From contig OX439004.1 in NCBI GenBank assembly GCA_949316495.1, positions 16,156,536 to 16,220,535 of the forward strand: a stretch of DNA of 64,000 nucleotides. Reading direction: 5' to 3'. Below the pieces are notes generated by a model. It did not search any database. It saw only the letters and a program-made list of their open reading frames with translations, and was not told the DNA's origin. This DNA comes from Amphiduros pacificus. Its lineage: Eukaryota > Annelida > Polychaeta > Phyllodocida > Hesionidae. Below are positions 48,901-62,481 of the stretch, piece by piece; the stretch's first letter is position 1, and every line of letters begins with the position of its first letter. Position numbers and translations under genes: made by a program.

Positions 48901-51900
48901 ATGGTTCATTAATCAATGGATAAAATGTAATGAATTGTTTCATATTTGTATCCTGTCACCTTGAACAGTGCCAATTGCATTTTTTTTGTATGTGAGTAAG
49001 TTCATCCAATTCATTTCAGGGTTCTTATTTTTTCTACCGGACGATTGCATCAAACTTTTATTTTTAAACATTTCCTCTCCTTCCCCCTGAATATTAAAGG
49101 TCCAACCTTGACTAGAGATTTTCCTCGGCTGGACTTGAGAGCAGCGGGGAGTATACTCATACACGTGATATATAGAAATAGTGAGTGTTATATTCTGAGC
49201 ATGCAGGGTTGAAGAATATCTATGGGACTGTATATATGAAAAAGTAGTAGAGAACGCTGAACAGATAAATCAGGCAGCTGTACTGCAAGGAGGTGATTGT
49301 GTGTGACATTTACCATCACAGTACGCCTCAACGTCACGCCAGAGTCTGCTTGACACAATTCCAGGTCCTAACGCTGTCGTTCAGATCAATACTAGCTCGT
49401 TTATTTTACAACTAAAAAGCAAATATCACAAAAGAAGAAATCTATTTATTCCGCTTATTCCCATTTTAATCATCCATCAAGAAGAAAGTTGACAGACGAT
49501 AAAATTTTGAATGATTTTTGAAGAAGTTTTTCTGCAGTATAAATGGCGGAGTGTGATCGATCAGAACCCCGGGGAGGTCGCACAAATGCCCTGTTTCTTA
49601 CCAATGTCTAGGAATCACCAATCTTAACATCCAAACACATCACATTTGGCACATTTCTATTATCTGCATTCGTTATTTTGTCTGCTATCCTAACGATTTA
49701 CAAAATATTCAAAGTACAAACTCTTGGGATTCATTGGTCTAAGCCAACCCCCAGAGGGCGTGCCTATATTACAATGCCGATATCGCCCATACACCACCTT
49801 TAAGACTGACCGCCTTCACAGGCGAAACCAAAGGAAAATACACTAAACCTCAATTGGTTAAACTTAAAAATGTTTGGTGAGTTATAAACTTCAAAACGAC
49901 TTTCTGCATCTGAGGTATATTTAGAGAAAATGTCTGCGTTCCGCTGCACACTTGGACTCTCTTGACATCACAACTCCGTGGTGATCATTGGCTAGACAGC
50001 GTGAGACAATTTATTTGGATTTCATCAGAATGAAATAATTTCAAGAGCGGTCATGATCATTGTAGGACTACTTTATATACTGTGTCACTATCATTCATTG
50101 AATTTAGTTATATGTGACCGAGTGAATGTTTGCCCGGAGACATTATGAAGTTGGACATGGTAATACCCAGAGAGATGCAAGTTTATGTTCCATATTGTAC
50201 ACTTGATGTTATTTAGTTCAATCAACGTAAACAACTTTCCGATGCCATCTGTTTGACACGTTATCTTTGGGAAGATTGAAATGAATATTACACCGATCAA
50301 TATAAAGGAAATTTTTATAGACTAGACAATACTTGCAATATGGCTATCTGGGGACAACCTGTGTACAAATGAAAAGACAATGATAGATACAAGATGAGCT
50401 GATGGGTTTCTTATGCTAGCAAGCACTTAGGCAGGTGAATATGGCGTGACCTCCGGGACAACCCATGTCCGGATTATTATCCTGTAATTACCACCTGTTT
50501 TGCTAAATGGTTTTATGTAATTAAACAGGTTTTTGAATCAGCAGATGACTTTGATGTATACAAATAAAATCTTTTTTATTTGTTTCTAACATTTCCTTCA
50601 GAAATGCAAGTCTGATCAAAGTTACGACGTTAAGATATTGATGGCAAGTGAAAAATGAATAAAATACAAACGTAATCAGAAAATGATAGAAATAGATTTG
50701 GACGTAAATAAAGATATAATCCAGATAATATGAATATATGATTGCATTGTTTTCCAGATGAAAAGATAATTAATTTAAGGATGTACCTACAAAGTGTAGA
50801 TGAATCACTGAGATTGATATAGTATCTGTTATAGACTTTCACTACACTACTATTTTTACATGTCTCCGATTTGATAAAAGTAGATAAAAAATCCATTTTT
50901 ATAAACGTTGCATATCCTTCAATTAATAAATTCAATACCCTTTTCAAATCCCTTTTGGGACGGGCAAAATGATTTGTTTTCATGCTCTTGGTAGATAAAA
51001 ACGTAATATATTATTAAACACCAAATAAACAGAGAGTGCGTTAGGCACTTTTAATTAAAAAACAATCAAATAAATAATAAGGGAATTAATTGAGGGAAAT
51101 AAGATTTCCGCTAATGTAAGTGGTTTTCAAGACACGGAAAATTATCACTGAGGCTTGTACTTCGCTGTTTGCTGGAGAGAAAGAGCATTTCAGAGTAAAA
51201 TATAAAAACTTGTCTATTTCCGCTGTTTTACCCTGGCTATTGGGGAAGAAATGTCATTCATGTCAGATGTTAAACCCAAATTTATAAGTTATAAGGAACA
51301 AGTCTATTTATGAATAGCTTCAAAGTGATGGTCAACTCTTCAGGTTTGAGTTTAACTTGGGGGAAATACAGCAAGATGGGTCCACATTTCTTGTTTGACA
51401 ACAGTTGCACATTTTTTGGCATATTTTGAGCAAGCTAAATAGCTGATCATACATCATATCCTGACAGTACTCTCCGACTTAAACTGTAAACCAGGGCCAT
51501 TAACACCTGCAGCATATATACGTGTATACGTTAATATATTCATCAACACAGATTTTGAAATAGCAATTCAGTGTTTATTCTTCATTTATTTTTGAACAAG
51601 TGCGCCATGATATTTCTTGAACAATTAGCGGCAGATAACATGAATTATTTAGATTGATATTTTTCGAACTTAAGGTATTCAAGCATTTTAAAAGAATCCA
51701 TATTATATTAAATCTCCATTCTCTCTATGTGAATCTTATGTGCAACACACGCCATTGTTTATCAACATGCCACTGTCAAACAAATGACATGTTACATGTG
51801 AACAAAAACATTTTAATTGCCACCAAATGATATATCATTTGTCAACAATCAACATATTGCATTTCAATAATCAACGTTTTAATGTCAAAAATCAGTATAT

Positions 51901-53060
51901 TACTTGTCAACAATCAACATATCACTTGTCAATAATATATTACTTCTAATCAATCAACATGCTTTGATTAACTGTCGTTCTGAGAGAATTTCTGTACAAT
52001 ATATTTAAAGGTTCTAAGATGTTTTTTAGATTCAATCTTTACTAACCAAAGCTTATATTATAAGGACAATTTAAATGCTGCTCACTTAATACAATGAGCG
52101 ATATTCGTGGAGACCTTGAAGTTTATAATAACCGATTTCTGTATCTTTTGACCCCAATAGTACATTGAATTGTTGAAGGACTACTTCAGACCAAAGATGT
52201 GGTGTACGCCTTCAATCACAGATTATGGCTTGCTATAATAATTTTTCAATAGGCACATTTTAACAAGGTGATCTAAAATACTGGTGTTATTCTTTATTTA
52301 GGCTTTATCAACTATCATTATTTTGGACCACCCTGTACATGGAGTATATATACCAATGATCGTTCACATATAAATCACCGCATTGCTCATATAATTCAGT
52401 ATTTGTTTGAGTTTATACTTACGCTAACTGACAGGGATTAATAAATGAATCTACACAGCTATCTCCATATTTCTACTTGCTAACTTATGATTAATCTATT
52501 TACAATGGTTCACATTGGATCATTTTGAGCGATAATGGAGTATGTACAAGTAATGGAATTTACTGGAAGAATCCTCTCTAAGAAGAAAGACTTGCATGGA
52601 ATTATGGGAAATGTATACCAAATGGAAAAGGCAAATACCACTGTTGATATATACAGCACGTGATTGTGAAATATGAATAACTGTAAGTCTTAGATCATTA
52701 ATTGTTATGAAATAAGCATACTAATGAAATTGGACTTCCATCATTACTCCACCATATTGTGATATTTGGCACATTTGCAGCCCCACGTGTCAGATATTAT
52801 TCTCAAGTGACCGATAAAACATTTCCTTATCCCCTAATTCACAGTTTATAAAATATTGTATTACTAAAACACATCAGAGACTCCAAGAGACGTGCTGCTG
52901 TTTTCTTCTTGTTGACATCAAAACTTATTAAGCCTTACCGGTTTAATAGATTTGATAGATTGGAACTTGATTTAATTTTCTCACAATAAATTTTCAATAT
53001 ATATCATCTGATGAGAATCAAAATAACACTTTTACAACTCGAGGCAACTTAATACCTTCT
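45970..53060. other. Intergenic, no gene recognised
   Basis: Seven kilobases downstream of the receptor gene, AT-rich, with short chance frames only (the largest is 117 codons on the minus strand at 50983-50630). CTCF-like motifs lie at 47570-47586 and 49746-49763. Weakly repeated ACAAAATGGT blocks occur at 48340-48430. Confidence 0.5.
51765..51985. repeat. Degenerate tandem repeat, about 22-30 bp
   Basis: Six to eight diverged copies of TTGTCAACAATCAACATATT and similar (TTTCAATAATCAACGTTTT, TTGTCAATAATATATTACTT). Confidence 0.7.
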
Positions 53061-53074
53061 TCACTTATCAGTGT

Positions 53075-53080
53075 TTTATT
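53075..53080 (-). terminator. Candidate polyadenylation signal AATAAA
   Basis: On the minus strand AATAAA occurs 250 bases after the receptor stop codon and is the first such hexamer downstream. In AT-rich DNA the hexamer is common, so transcript evidence would be needed. It would make a 3' UTR of about 270 bases that includes a TGACGTCA at 53241-53248. Confidence 0.4.
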
Positions 53081-53329
53081 TATAAATTTTCATATTTTTA
53101 TATTTAAGCTTGTTGTCAATATATTCCGAATACGCTTAGACATGACCCTCAAGTGTGAGTGACTGGCCCTACAAGTAGCAATACGATCACTAAACTCTTC
53201 TTGTCAGTTATCAAATCTAAAAGTGCATCTCTGTATGTGATGACGTCACGATACACTGCTCTACTTCTGGCGGCTGTACGACGGCTGATTGGTAGATTGT
53301 TCGTTCTCCTCCTCGCCGTCCGCCAGGTG

Positions 53330-53907
53330 TCAGGAGTTGGCATAGTAGGGCGCACACAAGGTGAGAGCAGACGATACCAACATTGCCATTAGAACTAGGC
53401 AGAAAAATAACCTGTCCATCACCCGAGACACGTCACGCCACTCGGGCTCGTGCTCTATACAAGGTTTGGGTTTCTTTTTTCTTGATTTCTTCACTCGGAC
53501 AACAGTTTCGTGGTAGAGAGCGTCCTGTTCTCTATCGCCAGGGTCTATATCAGACGCAGTGTAGACCTGGTCATTTATAGGTCTATGTTCACGGGATGGA
53601 CTGTTATTGTCCATATTGACTCCGAGATGAGGATTAGCAGTCCTCTCCTGGCCGGATGTGGAGCCCGTATCACCGTCATCTTGGTTTGCAGGTGTCAGAG
53701 AATTTGATGGCTGTCGTTTGGGAAAACGTTTAGAGTGCCACCTAGTGCCAGTTTTCATGCAGAGGACCCCGGCCATGAGTGTGAGAATAGTGACCTGGAT
53801 CCAGCGGGGAACATCTCTTCCCTTGTTGGAGTGATGCACATTTAGAACCATCATGGACAACGCTAGGGATATCGCCCCCAGCAGCATTGTCGATGTCAGG
53901 TAGATAG
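53330..53907 (-). CDS. Nicotinic acetylcholine receptor alpha-type subunit, last coding exon (M3, cytoplasmic loop, M4)
   Basis: The acceptor TTTGCAG ends at 53908. The exon begins with two bases that complete a codon started by the upstream exon's final G (G + CT = Ala), then reads IYLTSTMLLGAISLALSMMV, which is M3. The join gives PIIAIYLTSTM, aligning residue for residue with PLIAQYFASTM of alpha7-type receptors. After M3 come NVHHS and VPRWIQV, the usual start of the cytoplasmic loop. The loop is short (about 100 residues), with a basic run RVKKSRKKKPKP. EWRDVSRVMDRLFF then leads into M4, ending LTLCAPYYANS and a stop at 53332-53330. The protein belongs to pentameric, plasma-membrane ligand-gated channels. 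Family and exon are clear; exact orthology is not. Confidence 0.95.
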
Positions 53908-53924
53908 CTGCAAATACACAAATA

Positions 53925-54200
53925 CATCAACACTTTAGAGAGATTTATAGCCAATATTATCACATTCTCATACAATATATGAACACCGGACAGAGATTAG
54001 CCTGATTTGTGGCCAGTCATCAATGTCTATATTTATATTCACATTCTAATATTATATATGAACACCGAAAAGAAGATGGGTTTGATTTTGTGGCCAATCA
54101 GCAATGTCCATATTTATATTCCCATTTTAATGAAATATATGAACACCGGAAAAAAGATGGCTAGATTTTTGTGGCCAGTCAGCAATGTCAATATTGGCTT
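53925..54200. repeat. 80-bp tandem repeat, 3 copies
   Basis: ATATATGAACACCGGA recurs at about 53977, 54056 and 54137 (spacing 79 and 81), each followed by GGCCARTCAGCAATGTC and a TATTTATATTC block. It starts within 20-30 bases of the splice acceptor, so it supplies the likely branch-point region. Confidence 0.85.
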
Positions 54201-55544
54201 CGGCTGCTAATTTATGAGCAGTGTCTCAGTAATGTTGTACACCATAATATACCACCCAGTTGTGGACGCATAAAAACTTCCATACAGATTGTTATGTACA
54301 CACATGTTGGCACATCGGACCAGAGTGATCCATTGTCTCCAACATTGCTTCAGCACCTTGTTCTTTTTTCAAAATGGGGCTCTTGGAGAAAACCATTCAT
54401 TAAATATTTATATACAGAAGAAAAATGATGCTTGTTGATACCATCCTGGATTTAGTGAGTGAAAGCCAGCCCTACGTTAAATGGTAACAATAAAAAATAA
54501 GTAGTGTGAGAGCATGTTGGGAATAGTGCAAGTTCTCTGGTGTAGACAGGCTCTGACAACCCACTGATTGTACCAAGACATCTGACAAACTGACAAAAAT
54601 CTGTCAATATGTAGGAGCGACAGATGCCTATTGTTACAGATAGGAGAAACTTGCCTCCCTGTGTCTCACCTTGGGAATGTGCCATGTCTCTCTTGGTGAA
54701 TCTCCAGAACCCAAAGGCGTTTGTCTGATTTTATTATTTTTAACGTTGTTTAGCTATAAAATATAAAACAGAAAGGTTGGCATACTAATGTATCTATCCA
54801 TTGGTTTAATTACTGTAACGACGTCTAAAAGTTATTTTGCATATGAGATGCATGGGAGTTAAATTATGTGTCTCATCCGGGAAGACTGTCTGAGGCCTAT
54901 AAATATGACCTTGAAACTTGTTGCCTGGGGTGAAGCACCTGACATTGATAAGCCAAGCCATCACTTTTATATTTACGTTTATTTATTGCAACTTGTCACT
55001 GTCAGATTTCAATCGTACATAATATCATACATCATACCCTACGAAAGCAGCAGCATTTAGAAAATATCAACCATGAAAAATCTATTTACTTTTGCGGAAC
55101 TTGCTTCATATTAACCAAAGTAGGATTATTTGTTTTATGGTTAAAACACATTTCCATTTTACAACACAATGAACCCCTCAGACAGAGATTTTTACTTCAA
55201 CCATCTTAACTCTATAAAGCCACAAAGACACCAGGATGTTTTAATGGCTTCACCAGGGGGGCACTGTTGTGCATACTAACCAATAGGGGATGATGGGCAA
55301 AAGCTTTAAGCGAGTTGTCACTGCCAGACACCACATGCGATGTTGTTAACCCAGTCTCTGGCTTCCAGTCGGCAGAAGCTTAACTCGGTGACATTTCAAG
55401 TCCTCACACGTTAAGCTGATGTCGGTATCACAAAGGGCCCGCAACATTACCTTTGGTGCTTTTTTTGTGAATTGTAAATTCAAAGTTTAAAAAATTGCTC
55501 TTTAAAAAGGACAGGATATTGATAAAGAGTGTTTGTGGGTATTT

Positions 55545-56345
55545 AGAAGCAGGCGAGGGACAGCCCTGGTAAGGAAAGGGACAAACCTGGTAAGGAAAGA
55601 GACAACCCTGGTAAGGTAAGAGACACCCATGTTATGGCAAGGGTAAGGTAAGAGACACCCATGATAAGGAAAGGGACAACCCTGATAAGGTAAGGGACAG
55701 CCCTTATAAGGTAAGAGACAACCCTGATAAGGTAAGGGACACCCATGGTAAGGTACGTGACACCCTTGGTAAGGACAGGCCTGGTTAGGTACCGGACAGG
55801 TCTGGTAAGGTAGGGGACACCCATGGTAAGGCAAGGGACAACCCTGGTAAGGTAAGGGACACCCATGGTAAGGAAAGGGACAGTCCTAGTAAGGTAAGGG
55901 ACAGCTATGGTAAGGCAAGGGACACCCATGGTAAGGTAAGGGACAGGTCTGGTAAGGTAAGGGACAGCCATGGTAAGGCAATAGACAATCCTGATAAGGT
56001 AAGGGACAGCTATGGTAAGGCAAGGGACACCCATGGTAAGGTAAGGGACAGCCATGGTAAGGTAAGGGACACCCATGGTAATGTACGGGACACCCATGGT
56101 AAGGTAAGGGACAGTCCTGGTAAGGTACGGGACAGCCATGGTAAGGCAAGGGACAACCCTGGTAAGGTAAGGGACAGTCCTGGTAAGGTAAGGGACACCC
56201 ATGGTAAGGCAAGGGACAGGACTGGTAAGGTAAGGGACAGGACTGGTTAGGTAAGGGGCAGGACTGGTAAGGTAAGGGGCAGGACTGGTAAGGAAAGGGA
56301 CAGGCCTGGTAAGGCAAGGGACACCCCCTGGTAAGGCAAAGGACT
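55545..56345. repeat. 21-bp minisatellite, about 38 copies
   Basis: Units are variants of AAGGTAAGGGACACCCATGG plus T. Internal variants are CAGTCCTGG, CAGGACTGG, CAACCCTGA and CAGCCATGG. Twenty-one is a multiple of three, and the minus strand has few stops, so three minus frames stay open for up to 219 codons (seven-residue LPYHGCP or VPYLTMG repeats). It lies inside the receptor intron on the same strand as the gene. Each unit carries GGTAAG, a good 5' splice-site consensus, but only on the plus (antisense) strand. Confidence 0.93.
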
Positions 56346-58030
56346 ATGCATGGCAGGCAGCACCAAATTAAAGTGTTTCACAGTAAGGAACAGTAGATGC
56401 TAGATGTATTCCAACACAGAATCGGCATTTTTACTTTCAAGGTGTCAATTTGCATTTCAATATGGTAAAAAATTCAATCTTCTGTAGAATGTTAAGTAAA
56501 TTTGACCTGGAAAATTCAGTGTATTCGAAATCAGATGTGAAAATTTCATGAAGTATCCTCATCTAGTTTTTGAGTTTTTTAAAAATAATCTGAATCTCCT
56601 CATCTTTAACCTCTTCTTTTCTCTCTTCTCCTCCTCACTCAGTGTCTTTTGTCAAGGCATCTTAGTCTTCATTCACATATTTACAACCTGGAAAACCTAA
56701 AATCTCTATAACATTGTTGAGTTTGAGAAAATGCTCCACTGACTCGATGGAAAATTTTCAGATAGATATTGTATTCTCTGTAGCCCTCTTCTATTATTTA
56801 GACTTTACCATGAACAAATTATACCACACCATTTCACAATTTAGACAGGTTCAACAACATAATACACTTATAGCTCTTGTTATGGCATCAAAATAATCTA
56901 TCGGTTTCATCTCAAACTGATTGTGATACCAAAATTTGCCCGTCAGTGTATTTCCTTTCATATTTTACTCATAAGTATCAGATCATACATGTACCAGTAC
57001 ATATAATTTCTGGTAAAAAAACTATCAAACAAATTATACACACCTATATGGTGTGGTTAGGCCAAAGATATGTATACTAGAACCTGTGGTAACATTTATT
57101 TGATGACAATGTCTAATGGGGGCTACAGAGAATACAGGGGCTATGGAGAATACATTTGTTTTTTTGGTGCTCTATCAAATAGTTAAATATGCTGCAGTAT
57201 TTCTGTAGCAGTAAACCTTGATGGCCTATCAATGCCAAACCTATCATGGTATTATTAATCAAATGCTGATTCCTTGAATATACAACTGGGGCTACGGAGA
57301 ATACATCATTTTTTCAACAATAATTGTGCCAGATTCAGAAGCTGAACTTCTTCTTATCATTCACGATACTATCAAAAGCAGTACTTTTTCCTGAATAATG
57401 TCTACCTCTAAGTGTAAAATTATGTGTATGGGGTGTATTAAGCAGTTTTATGGATAATGGATGGGTTAGATAATGCCAAAGGAGAAAAATAATGGATTTG
57501 CATAACGCCAACAAGTGTATGTCGAGGATAAAGAATCTCATTCATCTGGTCTGTGTCACTCATCTACACCTCAAAATATCAAGTCAAATATGTTTAATAA
57601 ACAAAATAAGCAAATATCAGATAGCAGTAAACAACATTTTTTATACCAGCCTTGCTCAAACAAGACCTTTGTGGAAAATGAAACAACAATAACAGAGATT
57701 TTGTTAATTTTTACACCAAATTCTGGCATTTTCTCAATAATTTGAATAACATTTCACTTTAAAAAACGTTTTTTTCCAATCATGTATTACAAAGACATTA
57801 AAATGTCCTCTTCAAAACAAAATATCACCATAATTTCATAAAAAATGTGTGCATAACAATGTTTAAGTAGAAATGGACACCTTGAAAGAAAAAATGCCGA
57901 ATGTGATATGGATAAGGCGTCTAAAACTGTAGACTTTCTTATCTCATCCAGTTTCTTTGATATCACTCTCTTAAATTTATTTTCTTTTATTTCAATCCTT
58001 CTCATGATAGATTTAATGACATATGTGAAA
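56346..58030. other. Intronic, nothing recognised
   Basis: AT-rich intronic DNA with a short motif, GGGGCTAYRGAGAATACA, in three copies (about 57118, 57138 and 57287), and otherwise no structure. Confidence 0.5.
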
Positions 58031-58034
58031 AAAA

Positions 58035-58240
58035 CACGGAGCAAAAGCTCATGAGGACTGTATGAGCGTCTGCCTAGACTGTATATGTTCAGGGGAGACT
58101 GTGTGAGTGCCTAACTGGACTGTATTCACAAGGACTGGACTGATATTCACAAGGGGAAAACCCATAAGAACTGTACAGGCGTCTGACTGGACTGTATATC
58201 GACCGGGGGATGAACCTATAAGGACTGCACTGATATGTAC
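58035..58240. repeat. Degenerate tandem repeat, about 45 bp
   Basis: Four to five diverged copies share GACTGGACTGTAT, CACAAGG and AGGACTG blocks with GCGTCTG/GTGCCTA spacers. An old array inside the intron. Confidence 0.65.
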
Positions 58241-59491
58241 AGGAGGTTGGGGGTCTGGCACGCCAAGGCTTTTTACAACAGCGCACCTGATGCCCAAGGC
58301 AGTTTGGACACCAGACAATATGATTAATGGTCTCCACGGATCTGCACCAAGAATAAACCCCTCTCTGTCTTCGCATCATACTGGCCCTGATGTTGTAAGT
58401 GCTGAGAGAAATTGATGATTGGGTGAATTAAGACCCCATAACAAGTTATAAACAAGTCAATATTGGTGCTTCGCCTGCCTCTATTCCCCCCGTGTGACTG
58501 TTTCATACCCCTCAGAAGGTCCCAGGGTACCTCTCCCAAGACAGATTTGTCGTTATCTAGGCACTATAGGCACCGTGATCAAATTGAATCTATCAAGAGC
58601 TGCAAATATAATGATGCTGGCTAATTACTCAGGAAGGTCAAATGGCTAATGATACAGTTAACCTTAACCTGTGGCCATTTATTTCCTCTGTGCAGATAAG
58701 AGCAGTGGCAGTGAGAGAGATACAGATGGTCTGAGTATGTGGTGTGTGGGGATCACCGGGGGGAATCTAGTGGGGTTACAACAACCCATACTCACTCTGA
58801 TCACCACCTAAGCGACTCAAGGATGCCATGAGATTACCATGAAAAGTGGACGTCTAAATCACACAGAAAACAGCCACCCCCATCTCATCCGTCAACCCAC
58901 ATCAGCGCCCCCTATCTAATGTATACCTCAACCAATCAGCTGCTGCCATCCAAAGTGTTTCCTGTTCATGAGTTTAATAGAGGTTTATGCGCCACTGTCA
59001 ATAAGTCAAAAATAATTTATTCGCAAGATGGGAATAAATTTTTCACGTGTGTTCTGTTTTGAGGTGGTAGCTGTGTTTGAGTTTTGTTATATATAGATTG
59101 ACACTGAAACGTGATGCAGTTTTGCCATTTGTTCTATATGCCACCAGGGGGCACTCGGTCGTCAGCTTGCATCTATTCTGACAGTTGTGTGTAACTTGAC
59201 GTTTGGGATGGATCAAAAGAGAATGTCTGTACAGGTAAACAGACCTTGGCTGTAACATAAATGAACAACACTCAGCAAATTTTACGAGAAACATATTGTG
59301 AATAATCGTTTTATTCAAGTGGTATATTTCATAAAAATCGATGAAAAAAGTATAAATACTATCTCCATAGAACATGACACCAAACATCCCCTCGTGCACT
59401 CTTATGTCATATATCCTCATCATGCCGTGCAATCCCTCCATACCTTCTAATTCCTGTGATTGTAAAAAGAAGCCCTCCCATTACACAGAGC

Positions 59492-59962
59492 CCCTGCCAC
59501 TCAGACCCTGTCCTGCCACTCAGACCCTGTCCTGCCACTCAGACCCTGTCCTGCCACTCAGACCCTGTCCTGCCACTCAGACCCTGTCCTGCCACTCACA
59601 CCATGTCCTGCCACTCACACCATGTCCTGCCACTCACACCCTGTCCTGCCATTCAGACCCTGTCCTGCCACTCAGACCCTGTCCTGCCACTCACACCATG
59701 TCCTGCCACTCAGACCCTGTCCTGCCACTCAGACCCTGTCCTGCCACTCACACCATGTCCTGCCACTCACACCATGTCCTGCCACTCACACCCTGTCCTG
59801 CCATTCACACATGTCCTGCCATTCACATCCTGTCCTGCCATTCACACCCTGTCCTGCCATTCACACCCTGTCCTGCCATTCACACCCTGTCCTGCCATTC
59901 ACACCCTGTTCTGCCACTCACACCCTGTCTTGCCATTCACACCCTGTCCTGCTACCCACACC
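59492..59962. repeat. 19-bp minisatellite, about 25 copies
   Basis: Units are CTGCCACTCAGACCCTGTC, with CACACCATGTC and CCATTCACACCCTGTC variants that segregate along the array: CAGACC mainly at the left, ATTCACACC at the right. The plus strand has no stop trinucleotide in the unit, giving open frames up to 228 codons, antisense to the receptor gene and not considered coding. Confidence 0.95.
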
Positions 59963-61864
59963 CTTGTATGGTTGGGTTCCCGTGTCATTGTATTGAGATT
60001 TTCCTGTACCGATGAACGTTTGCCTCTGCGTGTCCAAGCGGTATACACGCATTACACACGCGTTATAACACAAGAAGAGGACACGCTTGTGGCACGGGCT
60101 GACGGCCTGAGTGCTTACTTCACCACGGCAACAAGCCACTAAAGCGGACAAAATAGGACATGTCTACTTTTGAACGATAATCATTTTGCCTTGATCTCAC
60201 GCTTCCAGAATTGTATCAATTTCATTTGTAACTGTATTATTTCTAGAGATATCTATGTGAAATCCTCAGATCTATTTTGAAAAGCTTGATCACAAGTTTC
60301 TCATTTTCAGGATAATCCCCAGAAAAAAAGAAAATTATTTTTCACGTCATTCATTTTAATGACAAAAATTCAATCTATGGCTGTGATCAAAAGACATAAA
60401 ATGCCATTTGTTTTCATTGGTTTAAAATAAATAGAATAGGGCTCAAAGGGGGAATTTCACTCTGCCGCATAATAGCATTTAGTATTGTCCTTCAAAAGTC
60501 TTTTGATCCAAAGCCAGAATTTAAAGAAAGTTGATACATGGGATATGTATTGGTATTAAAGGGTTTCTTTTCAATGTGTTTTATTTAAGGTTAGCTTTTT
60601 CGATTCTTTACCCAGCTTATTAAATCTGTAATTCATATTTCTGCAAAAGGAAACAAAAATATAACAAAATACAAATTTGTAAGTGAAACGATCGAAAGAA
60701 ACAATCAGACCGATTTGTGTGCCATACAGAATACACGCTCAGAGACGGTATTGTGCCATGCATTCCATACTATACAACCATAAGTATTTATGGAATCGCC
60801 GCTCATGGCATTGTTGGTTCCTTTTACATCTTGATACACAAACATTATCAGATATTTACTGTCAAACTAAACAATGATGAAAAATAAAGTCTCAGAATCA
60901 CTTCACCAGCATAGATGATAGTATTGGGTGTTGGTATACAGTAAAATATTCTAAGACTGAGTTGTGCTATTCCATGCAAGCCAAGAAAATAGCATCTCCT
61001 TCTATTTCACCCACAAAAAGGGTTTACATGCAATGGACCGAACAAGGACTGGACATATATCATCTCCAGATCCCCACTCCAGGATGAACCAGCCAACAAA
61101 TGGCATGAATTGCTTGAAAGAGTAGGTGTGCACATTGATTGGTGAGCAGAAAGGGCAGTAAGTGACAGATCTCGGGCTTGTAACCTGTCCACCACATCCA
61201 GGATTTGATTTCTAAACCCCCAGGTTGTAAGCGATTTGCCCATGGGCGATATTCTGTGGGACTTTCTCACAGCGTGTCGTGAGAGAGGGGATGGCACAGA
61301 GTTCTTGAGTAGGGCTGATTTAAGAGGCCAGGGCCAGGGCAAGCATTCTCTCTTAGAATCACATAGAGCTCAGTATAAGCCTCTCAGCTTCCAGTATGCA
61401 TGTGAAGCCAGAAGCAAGTGGGAAAAAAACAACACTGGACGCAGTATCATACAGTATTTATGCCTATTCTTGCTAACAAATTCAGAAAGTTCAATAATTA
61501 ATATTTTATAAATTATATTGTTCTCCAAATTTTAATAATAACCAAAATCTGAAAAGATAATCCATGATATTTTACTAATGTAAGAAGCCAAGGCTTCAAT
61601 TCTGTCTATTTTCCGTCGGGTTCAGATTTTTCCTTTTTTAAAGATTTTATTCAAAATTCGAATTGCTATCACTGAGCTGCCATTTTGAACAGAGGACAAA
61701 TATCAGCCAGTGAGAAACGAGTTAACAATGACAGGACCAATTTCCATTTGTAAGGTGTATTCTGATTGGCTGAAATATAGCCTTGGTTTAAAGGTCATTT
61801 GCCTATATTTTTGCAATCTCTCATGGGTCTCGTTTCAGGATGAATATCTGATATAAAAAACAAC

Positions 61865-61882
61865 AATTTTTTTTTTTTTTAC
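61865..61882. repeat. Homopolymer T run
   Basis: About 15 consecutive T inside the receptor intron. It could be a retroposon tail but no body was recognised. Confidence 0.5.
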
Positions 61883-61978
61883 AACCATCTCGAAAACAAG
61901 GTGACTGTGTGTTAAATCAATTTTTAGTGATCGCAGAAGGCGGTGGTGTCAGAATGACCTCGAATCTCGAGTGAGACC

Positions 61979-62098
<120 letters not shown>

Positions 62099-62481
62099 TA
62101 CTGTCTGCTCAAGAGTATCTCCCTTCTTTAATAAGAAAGAAATTCTAATATTGATCACAATCCTTCTACCAGACATATATATATTCTATATTTATATTGT
62201 AGGTACATATAGAGAATCGAGACAACACGTTTGGGCCAAATTTAATATGTAACATATATTTTGATTGGTCAAAAAACGATGATCAGTACAGATCTAGGGC
62301 CATATTCCTATGTTTACAGCAATATGTCTTTAGTGAATGTCGTGAAATATGGGGCCATCATGTCGTTAAATCATATTTCAAAGCAAACAAATACAATCAA
62401 TATTTTTGTATTATTTTGTATTTCTTATTGTCATTGAATGTATTCGATTAGAGTATAAAATATATCGACATTATTACTCAC

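Noticed and set aside
55502-56317. Minus-strand frames with LPYHGCP repeats
   Set aside because: They come from the 21-bp minisatellite in the receptor intron. They are open in three frames with no splice support.
58089-58379. Minus-strand peptide with WCRSVETINHIVWCPNC, resembling the C-terminal Cys/His tail of some LINE reverse transcriptases
   Set aside because: Only about ten residues resemble the ETxxH pattern. There is no reverse transcriptase domain nearby, and part of the frame runs into a degenerate tandem repeat.
59043-59441. 132-codon minus-strand open frame inside the receptor intron
   Set aside because: No domain or splice borders are seen, and the flanking receptor exons join correctly without it. 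It is probably chance.
59374-60142. Plus-strand frames rich in CHSHPVLP repeats
   Set aside because: They are the translation of the 19-bp minisatellite in the receptor intron, open in three frames and antisense to the gene.
61007-61342. 111-codon minus-strand frame with mixed composition
   Set aside because: It looked exon-like at first but has no domain, lies within the receptor intron, and the receptor reading frame does not need it.
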